Assembly (NCBI GenBank): GCA_028290285.1
Contig: JAQGKD010000113.1
Coordinates: 93,378 to 157,377, forward strand
Source: Hyphomicrobiales bacterium
GTDB lineage: Bacteria > Pseudomonadota > Alphaproteobacteria > Rhizobiales > Beijerinckiaceae
Direction of reading: 5' to 3'
DNA: 64,000 nucleotides
Each line of letters opens with the position of its first letter. Position 1 is the stretch's first letter. The position numbers and the translations under genes were made by a program. Below the pieces are notes generated by a model. That model had not been told where the DNA came from, made no database searches, and saw only the letters and a list, made by a program, of their open reading frames with translations. Below, piece by piece: positions 38,675-49,002 of the stretch.

Positions 38675-39373
38675 TCAACCAACCTTGTAGCTGCGCCGGG
38701 TCTCGGTCGCAGTCAGGTCGGCCAACACCGTCTCCCCCGCGATCGCCTTGCTGCCAAGACCGACCAGCGGAACCGCTGTCTCGGGCAGATAGACATCGAC
38801 ACGCGAGCCGAAGCGAATCAGGCCGAATCGTTCGCCCGTACCAATCGAATCGCCTTCACGCACGAAGGATACGATGCGCCGGGCGATGAGGCCCGCGATC
38901 TGCACCACGCCGAAGCGGCCGGCGGCATTCTCGATGATCAACGAACTGCGCTCGTTGTCCTCGCTCGCCTTGTCGAGGTCGGCGTTCACAAACAGGCCGG
39001 GCTTGTAGGCGATGCGCGTGATGCGGCCCGTCACGGGGGCGCGGTTCACGTGGCAATCGAAGACCGACATGAAGACAGAGATGCGCGACAGCGGCTTGTC
39101 GCCGAGGCCGAGCTCCGGCGGGGGCACGAAAAAGCCGATCGAGGAGACGATCCCGTCGGCAGGGGACACGATGAGCCCCTCGCGGAGCGGCGTCACGCGA
39201 GGCGGATCGCGGAAGAAATAGGCGCACCAGACGGTCAGGATCGCCCCGACCCAACCGAGCGGAGACCACAGCCAGCTCAGGATGAGGGCGATGACCGCGA
39301 AAATCGCGATGAAGATGTAACCCTCCGGATGGATCGGGACGATCTGCCGACGGACGGAATCGAAAATGGACAT
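38675..39373 (-). CDS. psd: Phosphatidylserine decarboxylase proenzyme
   Basis: A 232-residue pyruvoyl enzyme that makes phosphatidylethanolamine. Self-cleavage occurs at the Ser in [15 protein letters not shown]. Other family blocks: [61 protein letters not shown] membrane segment lies near residues 20-45. ATG 39373 is the family start; the upstream extension is low-complexity. It is first of the psd-pssA operon. Confidence 0.94.
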   Translation of the reverse strand: MSIFDSVRRQIVPIHPEGYIFIAIFAVIALILSWLWSPLGWVGAILTVWCAYFFRDPPRVTPLREGLIVSPADGIVSSIGFFVPPPELGLGDKPLSRISVFMSVFDCHVNRAPVTGRITRIAYKPGLFVNADLDKASEDNERSSLIIENAAGRFGVVQIAGLIARRIVSFVREGDSIGTGERFGLIRFGSRVDVYLPETAVPLVGLGSKAIAGETVLADLTATETRRSYKVG

Positions 39374-39718
39374 AGGCTCGCTGAGGCTCCGGTTCGTGCG
39401 CCTTTTCGCAAATACCAGCCCCGGAGTCACGCACGCATCGCGGGAGGCCACTTCGACCGACGACGCATGCACGCGAAACCGGGCGCATCCCGCAGGCTGG
39501 GACACCGAGAGGCACGTTTCGACAGTGATTGCATGACGACGCGCATACAACCCACGTAGGTATATATCTAACGACCTATCTGACATCTTACAAGCTCAAG
39601 CAAACATGACGTTTTTTATCTTGATTACATAGGAATTCTGTAGAACACTGACGGCATTAAGCGTGCTTTTTCCAGCGTAAAACGATTTTTTCGATCCGTT
39701 GCTTCAACGAGGGTTGCG
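39374..39718. other. Divergent intergenic region, AT-rich, 345 bases
   Basis: Lies between psd (-) and the DUF1906 gene (+). The right half (39540..39710) is clearly AT-rich compared with its surroundings and includes gtttttt and tgattacat tracts, so it probably holds promoters for one or both genes. I see no convincing -35/-10 pair and no gene. Confidence 0.5.
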
Positions 39719-40828
39719 ATGAAAATCATTGACACGAGCGCGAACGTCTCATTTTCCATTCAACACCTCAAAGCCGGGGGCATAGGCGTCGTCGGGCGCT
39801 ATTATTCGTCAGCGGACTGGAAGCGCATGACTCCTTCGGAGGCACGTGTCATTTCGGACGCCGGATTGAAGATCTTCGCCGTTTTCGAGGATTCCTCAGC
39901 GCCGACCCTGAGCTACTCGGATGGCGTCAATCATGGTCAACTGGCTTTTCAGCAAGCGACACATGTCGGCCAACCCAGTGGCAGCGCTATTTACTTCGGA
40001 CTGGATAGCGAAATCGACGCCGGCGCCGTGCTGGCCGCGCGCGAGTATTTCCGCGGGATCAGGAGCGCAATCGGCGAGACCTACGAGGTTGGCGTCTATG
40101 CGGATGGAATCGTCTGCGGAGACTTGCTGGACCGTCACCTGTGCAAATTCGCCTGGCTGAGCGCTGCGCGTGGCTCACCCGGTTCCGCCGCCTTCTATCA
40201 CAGCAAGCGCTGGGCGCTCGCGCAAGACCCGGACATCGACCAGCCGTTCCATGGCCTTCGCATCGATTTCAACGAGGCGAACGGAGGCTTTGGCGCCTTT
40301 GCGGTTCCGACGGCGCAGCTCGATGGAGCCCACACGGTTGCGCAGCTGAAGGCGATGGTCGGCCTGGACCTTCCCGCCGTGCTGGCGCCGGAGCCGGCGT
40401 GGATGCCCATCGCCAAGGGCGAAATCGGCGTGCGCGATATTCCCGGCCCATCCTATAATCCGCGCGTTCTGGAATATCTCGACACAACCCATTTGGAGGC
40501 AAATGACGACGAAACGAGCTGGTGCTCTGCCTTCGTGAACTGGTGCTTCAGGCAGGCCGGAATCGCCGGCACCGATAATGCGGCTGCGCGATCGTGGCTG
40601 AGATTCGGTTCGGAACTTGGCGAGCCCCGCCCCGGCTGCGTCGTCGTGCTCTGGCGCGGCGATCCGAAATCATGGAAGGGGCACGTCGGCTTCTTCGCGG
40701 GCTGGGAAGACGGGGGGCGCGTGCGGCTGTTTGCCGGAAACCAGGGCGGCGGCGTCGATTGGGACGAAGTCTGCTATGCAACTTTCCCCAAGGAGCGAAT
40801 TCTCGGCTTCCGCTGGCCTGCCGACTGA
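39719..40828 (+). CDS. DUF1906 glycoside hydrolase-like protein fused to a CHAP-type domain
   Basis: A 369-residue two-domain protein. Residues 1-190 are a DUF1906/Rv2525c-like TIM barrel (GIGVVGRYYSSADWKRMTPS, AIYFGLDSEIDAGAVLAARE). Residues 225-369 are a CHAP-like amidase domain (TIGR02594 type) with catalytic Cys in ETSWCSAFVNWCFRQAG and His in WKGHVGFFAGW. No Sec signal is evident, so it is a cytoplasmic or effector-like peptidoglycan-active protein. It could be an ancient phage-derived lysin or a secreted toxin; nearest neighbours are host genes. Confidence 0.85.
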   Translation: MKIIDTSANVSFSIQHLKAGGIGVVGRYYSSADWKRMTPSEARVISDAGLKIFAVFEDSSAPTLSYSDGVNHGQLAFQQATHVGQPSGSAIYFGLDSEIDAGAVLAAREYFRGIRSAIGETYEVGVYADGIVCGDLLDRHLCKFAWLSAARGSPGSAAFYHSKRWALAQDPDIDQPFHGLRIDFNEANGGFGAFAVPTAQLDGAHTVAQLKAMVGLDLPAVLAPEPAWMPIAKGEIGVRDIPGPSYNPRVLEYLDTTHLEANDDETSWCSAFVNWCFRQAGIAGTDNAAARSWLRFGSELGEPRPGCVVVLWRGDPKSWKGHVGFFAGWEDGGRVRLFAGNQGGGVDWDEVCYATFPKERILGFRWPAD

Positions 40829-40967
40829 CGGTCACGAGCGTCGGCGAGTTTTGGCTGCGCGTGTGCGCCTTGCCTGGGATATGGATTGTTTCAGCTTCTT
40901 TGGATCCGCTTGGCCGCGGGTGCGTTGGTGCGACGCAACACCCGTGTTTGTCCCATGGATTCGTCAG
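40829..40967. other. Short gap before the metallopeptidase gene
   Basis: About 140 bases between the DUF1906 gene and the metallopeptidase. No terminator or promoter is convincing; the longer metallopeptidase frame through this region lacks family similarity. Confidence 0.4.
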
Positions 40968-42059
40968 ATGAAGCTCTTTCAGTGCCAAGTCTGCGCACAG
41001 CCTTTGTTTTTTGAAAACACGCTTTGCGAGAAGTGCGGCCACAGCCTCGGCTACGAGCCCAACGATCGCCGTTTGCTCGCGCTCGATCCCGCGCCCGAAT
41101 CGCAAGGCGATCTCTGGGTGGAGGCTGGGTCGAGCACACGGCGCTGGCGGCTTTGCGCGAATGCGGCGCATGACGTCTGCAACTGGCTCATTTGCGACGG
41201 GGATAGCGACATCTTCTGCCGGTCGTGCCAGCACAACCGCACCATTCCCAACCTCACCGACCCAGCCAACCAGCAGCGCTGGCAAAAGCTCGAATCGGCC
41301 AAGCACCGGCTGACTTACACTTTGATTGCGCTTGGCCTTCCGCTCACGACGCGCCCCACCGATCCCGAGGGGCTGCTCTTCGATCTGCTCGAGGATTCGG
41401 GCCCGAATGCGCCTGTGCTCACGGGTCATGACGATGGCCTGATCACCATCAATCTGGCTGAGGCGGACGATCAGGAGCGCGAGAAGCGGCGCACGGACAT
41501 GGGCGAGGCCTATCGCACGCTGCTCGGCCATGTGCGCCACGAAGTCGGCCATTGGTACTGGAACAAACTGGTACGCGACGACGGCCGCCTCGATGCGTTC
41601 CGGGCCGTCTTTGGTGACGAGCGCGACGATTACGGCGCTGCGCTGCAACGACATTATGCGAACGGCGCGGCCCCGGACTGGCAGATGCGATTCGTCAGCC
41701 CTTATGCCAGCTCCCATCCGTGGGAGGATTTCGCGGAGACCTTCGCCCATTACCTGCACATCGTCGACACGCTGGAAACGGCGAACGCGTTCGGCCTCGC
41801 GGTTCGCCCGCGCATTCGCGATGCGGGCGAACTGACGGCCGAGATGAACTTCGATCCGCATCGCTCGAAAGACGTGTCGCAATTGATTGACGCCTGGCTG
41901 CCGCTGTCCTTTGCCGTGAACAGCCTCAATCGCAGCATGGGCCAGCCCGATCTCTATCCCTTCGTGCTCTCGCCCGGTGCCATCGAGAAGCTCGGCTTCA
42001 TCCACACGATGGTGCACGAGCAGGATCAGCGCCGGTTGCACGAACTTCGTCGCGCCTGA
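40968..42059 (+). CDS. Zinc-binding metallopeptidase (Peptidase_Mx type)
   Basis: A 363-residue protein. An N-terminal zinc ribbon has Cys6, Cys9, Cys20 and Cys23 ([20 protein letters not shown]). The metallopeptidase site is [17 protein letters not shown] (HExxH). A downstream [19 protein letters not shown] holds the third ligand region. It matches the widespread family of putative zinc peptidases next to transglutaminase genes. No ribosome site is seen before ATG 40968, but family similarity starts there. Confidence 0.85.
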   Translation: MKLFQCQVCAQPLFFENTLCEKCGHSLGYEPNDRRLLALDPAPESQGDLWVEAGSSTRRWRLCANAAHDVCNWLICDGDSDIFCRSCQHNRTIPNLTDPANQQRWQKLESAKHRLTYTLIALGLPLTTRPTDPEGLLFDLLEDSGPNAPVLTGHDDGLITINLAEADDQEREKRRTDMGEAYRTLLGHVRHEVGHWYWNKLVRDDGRLDAFRAVFGDERDDYGAALQRHYANGAAPDWQMRFVSPYASSHPWEDFAETFAHYLHIVDTLETANAFGLAVRPRIRDAGELTAEMNFDPHRSKDVSQLIDAWLPLSFAVNSLNRSMGQPDLYPFVLSPGAIEKLGFIHTMVHEQDQRRLHELRRA

Positions 42060-42234
42060 TCTGCCTCAAGGGCAGGCATGGACTGGCGCAAGCATCGGCA
42101 GGCCGCTTCTTTGGCGATCAATCAAGCGCTTTCGTGCCTCGCAATGCGCCGATCCGATTGACACTTGGCGAGGCTGGCAGAACATGCAGCCTTCCGCCCG
42201 CATCTGCGCGCGTCCTTCGGACGAAAGAGCTACC
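42060..42234. other. Gap between metallopeptidase and DUF2126 genes
   Basis: About 175 bases. A longer frame of the downstream gene is open through this region, but no family sequence is present. A weak GAAAGAG ribosome-like site precedes TTG 42235. Confidence 0.4.
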
Positions 42235-45200
42235 TTGTCGATCCTCGTCGCCCTCCACCATGTCACCAGCTATTCTTACGATCGGCTGATCGGCCTTGGG
42301 CCGCAGGTCATTCGCCTGCGCCCTGCCCCGCATTGCCGGACCCGCGTGCTCAGTTATTCGCTGACGGTCACGCCGGCCGAGCATTTCGTGAACTGGCAAC
42401 AGGACCCGCATGGCAATTGGTTTGCACGCTTCGTTTTTCCGGAGAAAACGACGGAGCTGAAGATCGAGGTCGACCTGACGGCCGAGATGGTCGTCATCAA
42501 TCCGTTCGACTTTTTCGTGGAGCCCTATGCGGAGGAGTTTCCCTTCGCCTATCCGGACGAGGAGCGAGCCGAGCTTGCCGCCTATCTCGATGCGGAACCG
42601 ACTGGGCCGAAATTCGAGGCCTATCTCGCGTCGATCCCGCTCGATCGCATGCGGTCGGTGGATTTCCTGGTCGGGCTCAACGAGCGCCTGAGCAAGGACA
42701 TCCGCTATGTGATTCGCATGGAGCCCGGCGTGCAGACGCCAGAGGAGACGCTGGAACTCGGCAGCGGGTCGTGCCGCGACTCGGCGTGGCTGCTGGTGCA
42801 TCTCATGCGCCGCCTCGGCCTCGCGGCCCGGTTCGTCTCGGGCTATCTCATTCAACTGAAGGCCGACGTCGATCCGGTGTCGGGGCCGAAGGGCACCGAC
42901 CATGATTTCACCGATCTGCATGCCTGGGCCGAGGTTTACATCCCCGGCGCGGGCTGGATCGGCCTCGACGCCACCTCCGGCCTGCTCTGCGGCGAGGGAC
43001 ATCTGCCGCTTTCGGCCACGCCGCACTATCGCTCCGCGGCGCCGACTTCGGGCATCGTCGATCCGGCCAACGTGACTTTCGGCTTCGAAATGCGCGTCGA
43101 GCGCATTCGCGAAGAGCCGCGCGTCACCCTGCCCTTTTCCGACGATGCCTGGAAGAAGCTCGACGAACTCGGCCACAAGGTGGACCGCGACCTCGTCGCC
43201 AACGACATGCGCCTCACCATGGGCGGCGAGCCGACCTTCGTGTCCATCGACGATTTCGAGTCGGAGGAATGGAACACTGCCGCCGTCGGCCCCACGAAGC
43301 GCACCTATGCGGATGCGCTGATCCGCCGCCTGCGCGAGCGTTTCGCGCCGGGGGGCTTCCTGCATTACGGCCAGGGCAAATGGTATCCGGGCGAAACCCT
43401 GCCGCGCTGGGCCTTCGCGCTCTACTGGCGCAAGGACGGCAAGCCGATCTGGCGCAACCCGGACCTGATCGCGGACGAGACCGGCAAGGGTCCCTTCCAG
43501 GACAGGTTCGCGGTCATCGAAGACGCCGAACGCATGACCCGCGAGACCGCCACGCGTCTGGGCATCGAACCCGATTTCGTCGTGCCGGCTTACGAGGATC
43601 CCGCGCACTGGATGCTGAAGGAAGGCGAACTTCCGATCAACGTCGAGCCCGGCGATCCCAAGATCGAGGACCCGGAAGCGCGCGCCCGAATGGTGCGTGT
43701 CTTCGAGCGCGGGCTGTCCAAGCCGACGAGCTTCGTGCTGCCGGTGCAGCGCTGGAATGCCAAGGCTGTTGCAAGCGGCGACCGGCGCTGGCGCAGCGAG
43801 AAATGGGACATCCGGCGCGGCCATCTCATGCTGGTGCCCGGCGACTCACCGGCGGGCTACCGGCTGCCGCTCGGCACGCTCCCGCATATCGAGAAGGACG
43901 CCTATCCCTACATCATGCCGCAGGACCCGACCGAGGAGCGCGCGCCGCTGCCCGATCCGGAAGAGCTGGCCATGATCTACAGCCAGTCTCCGACCGACGT
44001 GACGCGACAGGATCGCGTCGAACAGGTCGCGATCGAGGGCGCGGTGCGCACCGCGCTCGCCATTGAACCGCGCGACGGCGTGCTCTGCGTGTTCATGCCG
44101 CCGGTCGAGAAGCTGGACGATTATCTCGAACTGATCGCCGCTATCGAGCTGAGCGCCGAAGCCTGCAGGATGCCGGTGCGCATAGAGGGGTACGGCCCGC
44201 CACAGGATCCGCGCATCGAGGTCGTGAAAGTCACGCCCGACCCCGGCGTGATCGAGGTGAACATTCACCCCGCCGCCAGCTGGTCCGAAGCCGTATCGAA
44301 CACGGTGGCGATCTACGAGGAAGCGCGCGAAACGCGGCTGGGCACCGACAAATACCTGACCGACGGACGCCACACCGGCACGGGCGGCGGCAACCATGTC
44401 GTACTCGGCGGAGCCACGCCGCAGGATTCGCCGTTCCTGCGCCGTCCCGACCTGTTGAAGAGCCTCGTGCTCTACTGGCAGCGGCATCCCTCGCTGTCCT
44501 ATCTGTTCTCGGGCATGTTCGTCGGCCCCACCAGTCAGGCGCCGCGCATCGACGAGGGTCGCCACGACGGTCTCTACGAACTCGAAATCGCGCTGGCGCA
44601 GGTGCCGCAGCCGGGCGAGGGCAACATCCCGCTCTGGCTCGTCGATCGCCTGTTCCGCAACCTGCTCGTGGACGTGACCGGCAACACGCATCGCGCCGAG
44701 ATCTGCATCGACAAGCTGTTTTCGCCCGACGGGCCGACCGGGCGTCTCGGCCTCGTCGAATTCCGCTCGTTCGAAATGCCGCCGGATGCGCGCATGAGCC
44801 TTGCGCAGCAATTGCTGCTGCGTGCGCTGATCGCCTGGTTCTGGAAGGAGCCGCAGCAAGGCACGTTCATCCGCTGGGGCACCACGCTGCATGACCGTTT
44901 CATGCTGCCGCATTTCGTGTGGGAGGATTTCACCGGCATTCTCGACGACCTGCGTCGCGCCGGATACGACTTCGACCCGCTGTGGTTCGAGGCGCAGCGC
45001 GAGTTCCGCTTCCCCATCTATGGGCAGGTCGAGCACGGCGGCGTCGCGCTGGAGTTCCGGCAGGCGCTGGAGCCCTGGCATGTGCTGGGCGAAGAAGGCG
45101 CAATCGGCGGCACTGTTCGTTTCGTCGATTCGTCGGTCGAGCGTCTCCAGGTTCGCGCCAACGGCTTCGTGCCGGGGCGCCACGCGATCACCTGCAACGG

Positions 45201-45558
45201 GCGTCCCCTGCCGATGACCTCGACCGGCCGCTCTGGCGAGGCGGTCGCCGCAGTGCGCTACAAGGCTTGGCAGCCCGCGTCGGGCATGCATCCGAAAATC
45301 CCGGTGCATTCACCGCTGACCTTCGACCTCGTGGATCGCTGGAACGGCCGATCGCTGGGCGGCTGCGTCTATCATGTTGCTCATCCGGGCGGGCGCAGCT
45401 ACGACACGTTTCCCGTGAACTCCTACGAGGCGCAGGCGCGTCGTCTCGCCCGCTTCCAGAATCACGGGCACACTCCGGGCGCGATCACGCTGCCCCGAGA
45501 GGACATTTCGAGCGAATTTCCGCTCACGCTCGACCTGAGGAGGTCCGTTGGCTGGTGA
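42235..45558 (+). CDS. Transglutaminase/DUF2126 protein
   Basis: A 1107-residue protein. It starts with the bacterial transglutaminase N-terminal region ([40 protein letters not shown]). The transglutaminase core has Cys ([20 protein letters not shown]), His ([15 protein letters not shown]) and Asp (IGLDATSGL). From about residue 320 to the end it is DUF2126 ([60 protein letters not shown]). TTG 42235 gives a start matching the family. The DUF2126 part is related to glutamine synthetase/ATP-grasp-like ligases in predicted families; the reaction is unknown. Confidence 0.9.
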   Translation: MSILVALHHVTSYSYDRLIGLGPQVIRLRPAPHCRTRVLSYSLTVTPAEHFVNWQQDPHGNWFARFVFPEKTTELKIEVDLTAEMVVINPFDFFVEPYAEEFPFAYPDEERAELAAYLDAEPTGPKFEAYLASIPLDRMRSVDFLVGLNERLSKDIRYVIRMEPGVQTPEETLELGSGSCRDSAWLLVHLMRRLGLAARFVSGYLIQLKADVDPVSGPKGTDHDFTDLHAWAEVYIPGAGWIGLDATSGLLCGEGHLPLSATPHYRSAAPTSGIVDPANVTFGFEMRVERIREEPRVTLPFSDDAWKKLDELGHKVDRDLVANDMRLTMGGEPTFVSIDDFESEEWNTAAVGPTKRTYADALIRRLRERFAPGGFLHYGQGKWYPGETLPRWAFALYWRKDGKPIWRNPDLIADETGKGPFQDRFAVIEDAERMTRETATRLGIEPDFVVPAYEDPAHWMLKEGELPINVEPGDPKIEDPEARARMVRVFERGLSKPTSFVLPVQRWNAKAVASGDRRWRSEKWDIRRGHLMLVPGDSPAGYRLPLGTLPHIEKDAYPYIMPQDPTEERAPLPDPEELAMIYSQSPTDVTRQDRVEQVAIEGAVRTALAIEPRDGVLCVFMPPVEKLDDYLELIAAIELSAEACRMPVRIEGYGPPQDPRIEVVKVTPDPGVIEVNIHPAASWSEAVSNTVAIYEEARETRLGTDKYLTDGRHTGTGGGNHVVLGGATPQDSPFLRRPDLLKSLVLYWQRHPSLSYLFSGMFVGPTSQAPRIDEGRHDGLYELEIALAQVPQPGEGNIPLWLVDRLFRNLLVDVTGNTHRAEICIDKLFSPDGPTGRLGLVEFRSFEMPPDARMSLAQQLLLRALIAWFWKEPQQGTFIRWGTTLHDRFMLPHFVWEDFTGILDDLRRAGYDFDPLWFEAQREFRFPIYGQVEHGGVALEFRQALEPWHVLGEEGAIGGTVRFVDSSVERLQVRANGFVPGRHAITCNGRPLPMTSTGRSGEAVAAVRYKAWQPASGMHPKIPVHSPLTFDLVDRWNGRSLGGCVYHVAHPGGRSYDTFPVNSYEAQARRLARFQNHGHTPGAITLPREDISSEFPLTLDLRRSVGW

Positions 45559-48082
45559 AGTCATGCCCGGCCCGCGCAACCCGGCTCGCCGGGGCGCGGC
45601 ATCGGTGCGACGCGTGCAGGACTGGACAGCGGGCTACGAGCCGCTGCCGGGCATCCATGACGAGTTTCTGGACCGCAACGGATCGCCGCGCGCGCACTGG
45701 CTGCATTTCCTCGGCGCGCTCTCGCGCATCGAGGACGACCAGATCGACCGTCGCTTCGCGGCGGCCGACAGGCATATCCGCGACCTCGGCGTGTCCTATC
45801 GCGTCTATGGCGAGACCAACGAACGCTCCTGGCCGCTGAGCCATGTGCCGCTCCTCATTCCTGACAAGGACTGGGGGGAGATCGCAGCAGGCGTGACGCA
45901 ACGCGCCGAACTGATGGAGAAGGTCCTCAGCGATCTCTACGGCGACGCAGAGCTTGTGGCTGACGGCGCGCTGCCCGCCGCAGTCGTCGCGGGCAGCCCC
46001 GATTTCCTGCATTCCATGAAGGGCGTGAAGCCGCCCGGCGGACGCTGGATGCGGCTCTATGCCTGCGATATCGGGCGCGGCCCCGACGGCAAATGGTGGG
46101 TGCTGGGCGACCGCGCGCAGGCGCCGTCGGGCGCGGGCTACGCGCTTGAAAACCGGCTCGTTCTCTCCCGCGCCTTCCCCACGCTCTACCGCGAAATGAA
46201 CGTCGAGCGTCTCGCTCCGTTCTTCCGCGATTTCCGGCGCGGGCTCACCGGCTCGGCGCAGCGGACCGAGCCGCGCATCTGCCTGCTCACGCCCGGCCCC
46301 TACAGCCAGACCTATTTCGAACAGGCCTATCTGGCGCGCTACCTCGGCATTCTGCTCGTCGAGGGCGACGATCTCGTCGTACATGACGGACAGGTGCATG
46401 TGCGCACCATCGCCGGCCTGAAACGCGCCGATGTGATCTGGCGTCGCGTCGATGCCGATTGGTGCGATCCGCTCGAAACCAATGCCGCCTCGCGGCTCGG
46501 CGTGCCAGGACTGATGCAGGCGATCCGCAACGGCGCGGTCACCGTTGCCAACATGCCGGGCACGGGGCTGGTCGAATCGCGCGCGCTGCTCGGCTTCATG
46601 CCCGCGCTCTGCCGGCGCCTGATGGGCGAGGATCTGCTCCTGCCCAATATCGCGACCTGGTGGTGCGGCCAGCAGGGCGAGCGCGAAGAGGTGCTGGAGC
46701 GCCTCGACGAGCTGGTTCTCAGCGGCGCCTTTTCGGACGTCATGCCCGGCATGGACGGACGCCGCGCTCTTCTGGGCGGCGATCTTGATGCCGGCGACCG
46801 GGCGCGACTGCGTGCGAACATCGAGGCGCGCGGCATCGACTACGTCGGTCAGGAAGTGGTGGAACTGTCGACGACGCCGGTCTGGGAGAATGGCAAGCTG
46901 ACGCCACGCCCCTTCGTGCTGCGAGTCTTCGCCGCGCGTACCGACGAGGGCTGGCAAATCATGCCCGGCGGCTTCTGCCGCGTATCCGATCGTTCGGATG
47001 CGCGCGCCGTCTCGATGGGCGAAGGCGTGCAATCGGCCGACGTCTGGGTGCTCGCCGACAAGCCTGTCGAAATGAGCACGCTGCTGCCGTCGACCGACAG
47101 CGTGAAGATCCGTCGCCTGCTCGGCAACCTGCCGAGCCGCGCCGCCGACAATCTGTTCTGGCTCGGCCGCTATCTGGAGCGCGCGGAAGCGACGCTGCGC
47201 CTCGTGCGCTGCCTGTGCAGCCGGGTCATGGATCCCGATTCAGCCAGCGGCGGCTCACGCCAATCGAACGAGCGGCTTGAGAAAATGCTCTCGGCCTGGG
47301 GTGCGGTTTCCGACGAGATCGAGGACGGTACGACCGCGGAGATCGCCGCCGCCGCACTGCACGAGCGCGCCCATCACGGCTCCGCGCTGGCCCTGGCCAG
47401 CGCGGCGCGGCGCGCCGCCTCCGTCATCCGCGAACGGCTTTCGCCCGACGCGTGGCTTTTGCTGCGGGCGCTGGAGACGACGCTTTCGAGCGAGGCACCT
47501 GCTGTCTTGTCGGAGACCGAAGCTTTCGACCATGCGGATTCCGCGCTGCGCATCATGGCGGCGCTGTCGGGCCTCGTTCAGGAAAACGTCAATCGCGTCG
47601 CGGGCTGGCGCTTTCTCGACATGGGACGCCGCGTCGAGCGCGGCATCAACACCTGCCGCATCGCGCGTCAGTTCGCCGACAAGGATGCGACCGCCGACAA
47701 TCTCGACGTTCTGCTCGATCTCATCGACTCGCAGATCACCTATCGGTCACGCTATCTCGTCGGCGTCGCCCTGGCGCCGGTGCGCGACATGGTGCTGCTC
47801 GACACGTTCAATCCGCGTTCGGTCGCGTTTCAGGCCGAACTCATCAACGAACATCTGGCGACGCTGCCGCTGCTGCGCGAGGACGGCATTCTCGAGACGC
47901 CGCGGCGGCTCAGCCTCAAGCTCGTGTCGGATCTCGCGGTCGAGGATGCCGACCAGATCGATCCGGCCAAGATCCTCTCTATCGAGCAGCGCCTCATGAG
48001 CCTCGCGGAGGCGATCGCGCAGAGATACTTTCTGCAAGGGCCCGGCAGTGGACGCGCCGACAGATTGATGGACCTCGCGTGA
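45548..48082 (+). CDS. Circularly permuted ATP-grasp plus alpha-E domain protein
   Basis: An 844-residue fusion. The N-terminal half is a circularly permuted ATP-grasp ligase ([74 protein letters not shown]). The C-terminal 280 residues are an alpha-E helical domain ([20 protein letters not shown]). In many bacteria these are two adjacent genes, so this is a fusion. It overlaps the DUF2126 gene by 11 bases and the next gene by four, so the three are coupled. A peptide- or amino-acid-ligating activity is predicted for these families but unproven. Confidence 0.9.
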   Translation: MAGEVMPGPRNPARRGAASVRRVQDWTAGYEPLPGIHDEFLDRNGSPRAHWLHFLGALSRIEDDQIDRRFAAADRHIRDLGVSYRVYGETNERSWPLSHVPLLIPDKDWGEIAAGVTQRAELMEKVLSDLYGDAELVADGALPAAVVAGSPDFLHSMKGVKPPGGRWMRLYACDIGRGPDGKWWVLGDRAQAPSGAGYALENRLVLSRAFPTLYREMNVERLAPFFRDFRRGLTGSAQRTEPRICLLTPGPYSQTYFEQAYLARYLGILLVEGDDLVVHDGQVHVRTIAGLKRADVIWRRVDADWCDPLETNAASRLGVPGLMQAIRNGAVTVANMPGTGLVESRALLGFMPALCRRLMGEDLLLPNIATWWCGQQGEREEVLERLDELVLSGAFSDVMPGMDGRRALLGGDLDAGDRARLRANIEARGIDYVGQEVVELSTTPVWENGKLTPRPFVLRVFAARTDEGWQIMPGGFCRVSDRSDARAVSMGEGVQSADVWVLADKPVEMSTLLPSTDSVKIRRLLGNLPSRAADNLFWLGRYLERAEATLRLVRCLCSRVMDPDSASGGSRQSNERLEKMLSAWGAVSDEIEDGTTAEIAAAALHERAHHGSALALASAARRAASVIRERLSPDAWLLLRALETTLSSEAPAVLSETEAFDHADSALRIMAALSGLVQENVNRVAGWRFLDMGRRVERGINTCRIARQFADKDATADNLDVLLDLIDSQITYRSRYLVGVALAPVRDMVLLDTFNPRSVAFQAELINEHLATLPLLREDGILETPRRLSLKLVSDLAVEDADQIDPAKILSIEQRLMSLAEAIAQRYFLQGPGSGRADRLMDLA

Positions 48083-48999
48083 TTTACGATATCCGCCACG
48101 TCACGACCTATCGCTACGAGAGCACTGTCGCCTCATCTCGCTGCACGTTGCGCCTGCTGCCCGGCAACGGGGGTGGGCAGCGCGTGTTCGACAGCGGGCT
48201 TGATGTCGCACCCGCCCCCTCCCTCACCACGGAGCGCGTGGACTTTTTCGGCACGCGCGTCGTGACCGTGACCATCGAGGCGCCGCATCGCGAATTGCGC
48301 ATCACGGCCCTGTCCCGCGTCGAGGTGGAGCGGCGCGCCGCGCCCGCGGCCGCCCTCACGCCGGAATGGAAAGACGTGCGCCACGACGCCTTCGACTCAT
48401 CGTCGCTCGCGCCCGACGCGCCTGCGCATTTCCTGTATCCGAGCCGCCTCGTGCCCCTGCACGGGCCGGCGACCACCTATGCACGGGAAAGCTTCGCGCC
48501 GGGCCGCCCGGTGCTCGAGGCGGCAGCCGAACTGATGCGTCGCATCCGCGAGGATTTCACCTACGATCCCAAGGCGACGGCGGTGACGACACCGTTGTCG
48601 GAGGCTTTCGAGGCGCGCGAAGGCGTGTGCCAGGATTTCGCCCATATCATGATCGCGGGCCTTCGCGGGCTAGGCCTGCCCGCCGCCTATGTCAGCGGCT
48701 ATATCCGCACCCTGCCCCCGCCAGGCAAGCCGCGCCTCGTCGGTGCCGACGCCTCGCACGCCTGGGTTTCGCTCTGGTGCGGACAGATGTTCGGCTGGCT
48801 CGATTTCGATCCGACCAATGCCGTGCTCGCCGGCAACGACCACATCGTCATCGCACGCGGCCGGGATTATGCAGACGTGTCGCCCATCGACGGCGTAATC
48901 CGGGGCTCCGGCAAGCAGAAGCTCAGCGTCAGTGTCGATGTCGCGCCGAGCCAGCGCATGGCGGGCGACCCGCCCCCGTCGTTGCGCGAGCTGGTCTGA
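48079..48999 (+). CDS. Transglutaminase family protein
   Basis: A 306-residue protein with the same N-terminal region as the DUF2126 protein ([20 protein letters not shown]). The transglutaminase/protease core has Cys (AREGVCQDFAHIMIAGLRGL), His (GADASHAWVSLWCGQMFGWL) and Asp (DFDPTNAVLAGNDHI). The GTG start overlaps the ATP-grasp/alpha-E stop (GTGA). It closes the operon, and an ABC exporter is convergent 4 bases away. Probably a cysteine amidase or peptidase acting on the cluster's own product. Confidence 0.92.
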   Translation: MIYDIRHVTTYRYESTVASSRCTLRLLPGNGGGQRVFDSGLDVAPAPSLTTERVDFFGTRVVTVTIEAPHRELRITALSRVEVERRAAPAAALTPEWKDVRHDAFDSSSLAPDAPAHFLYPSRLVPLHGPATTYARESFAPGRPVLEAAAELMRRIREDFTYDPKATAVTTPLSEAFEAREGVCQDFAHIMIAGLRGLGLPAAYVSGYIRTLPPPGKPRLVGADASHAWVSLWCGQMFGWLDFDPTNAVLAGNDHIVIARGRDYADVSPIDGVIRGSGKQKLSVSVDVAPSQRMAGDPPPSLRELV

Positions 49000-49002
49000 C
49001 CC

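Noticed and set aside
42118..43824. 568-codon frame antisense to the DUF2126 gene, and similar long frames at 45524..47032 and 53627..54961
   Set aside because: GC-rich coding strands give long antisense frames. The sense frames encode well-conserved enzymes with intact motifs, so these are shadows.
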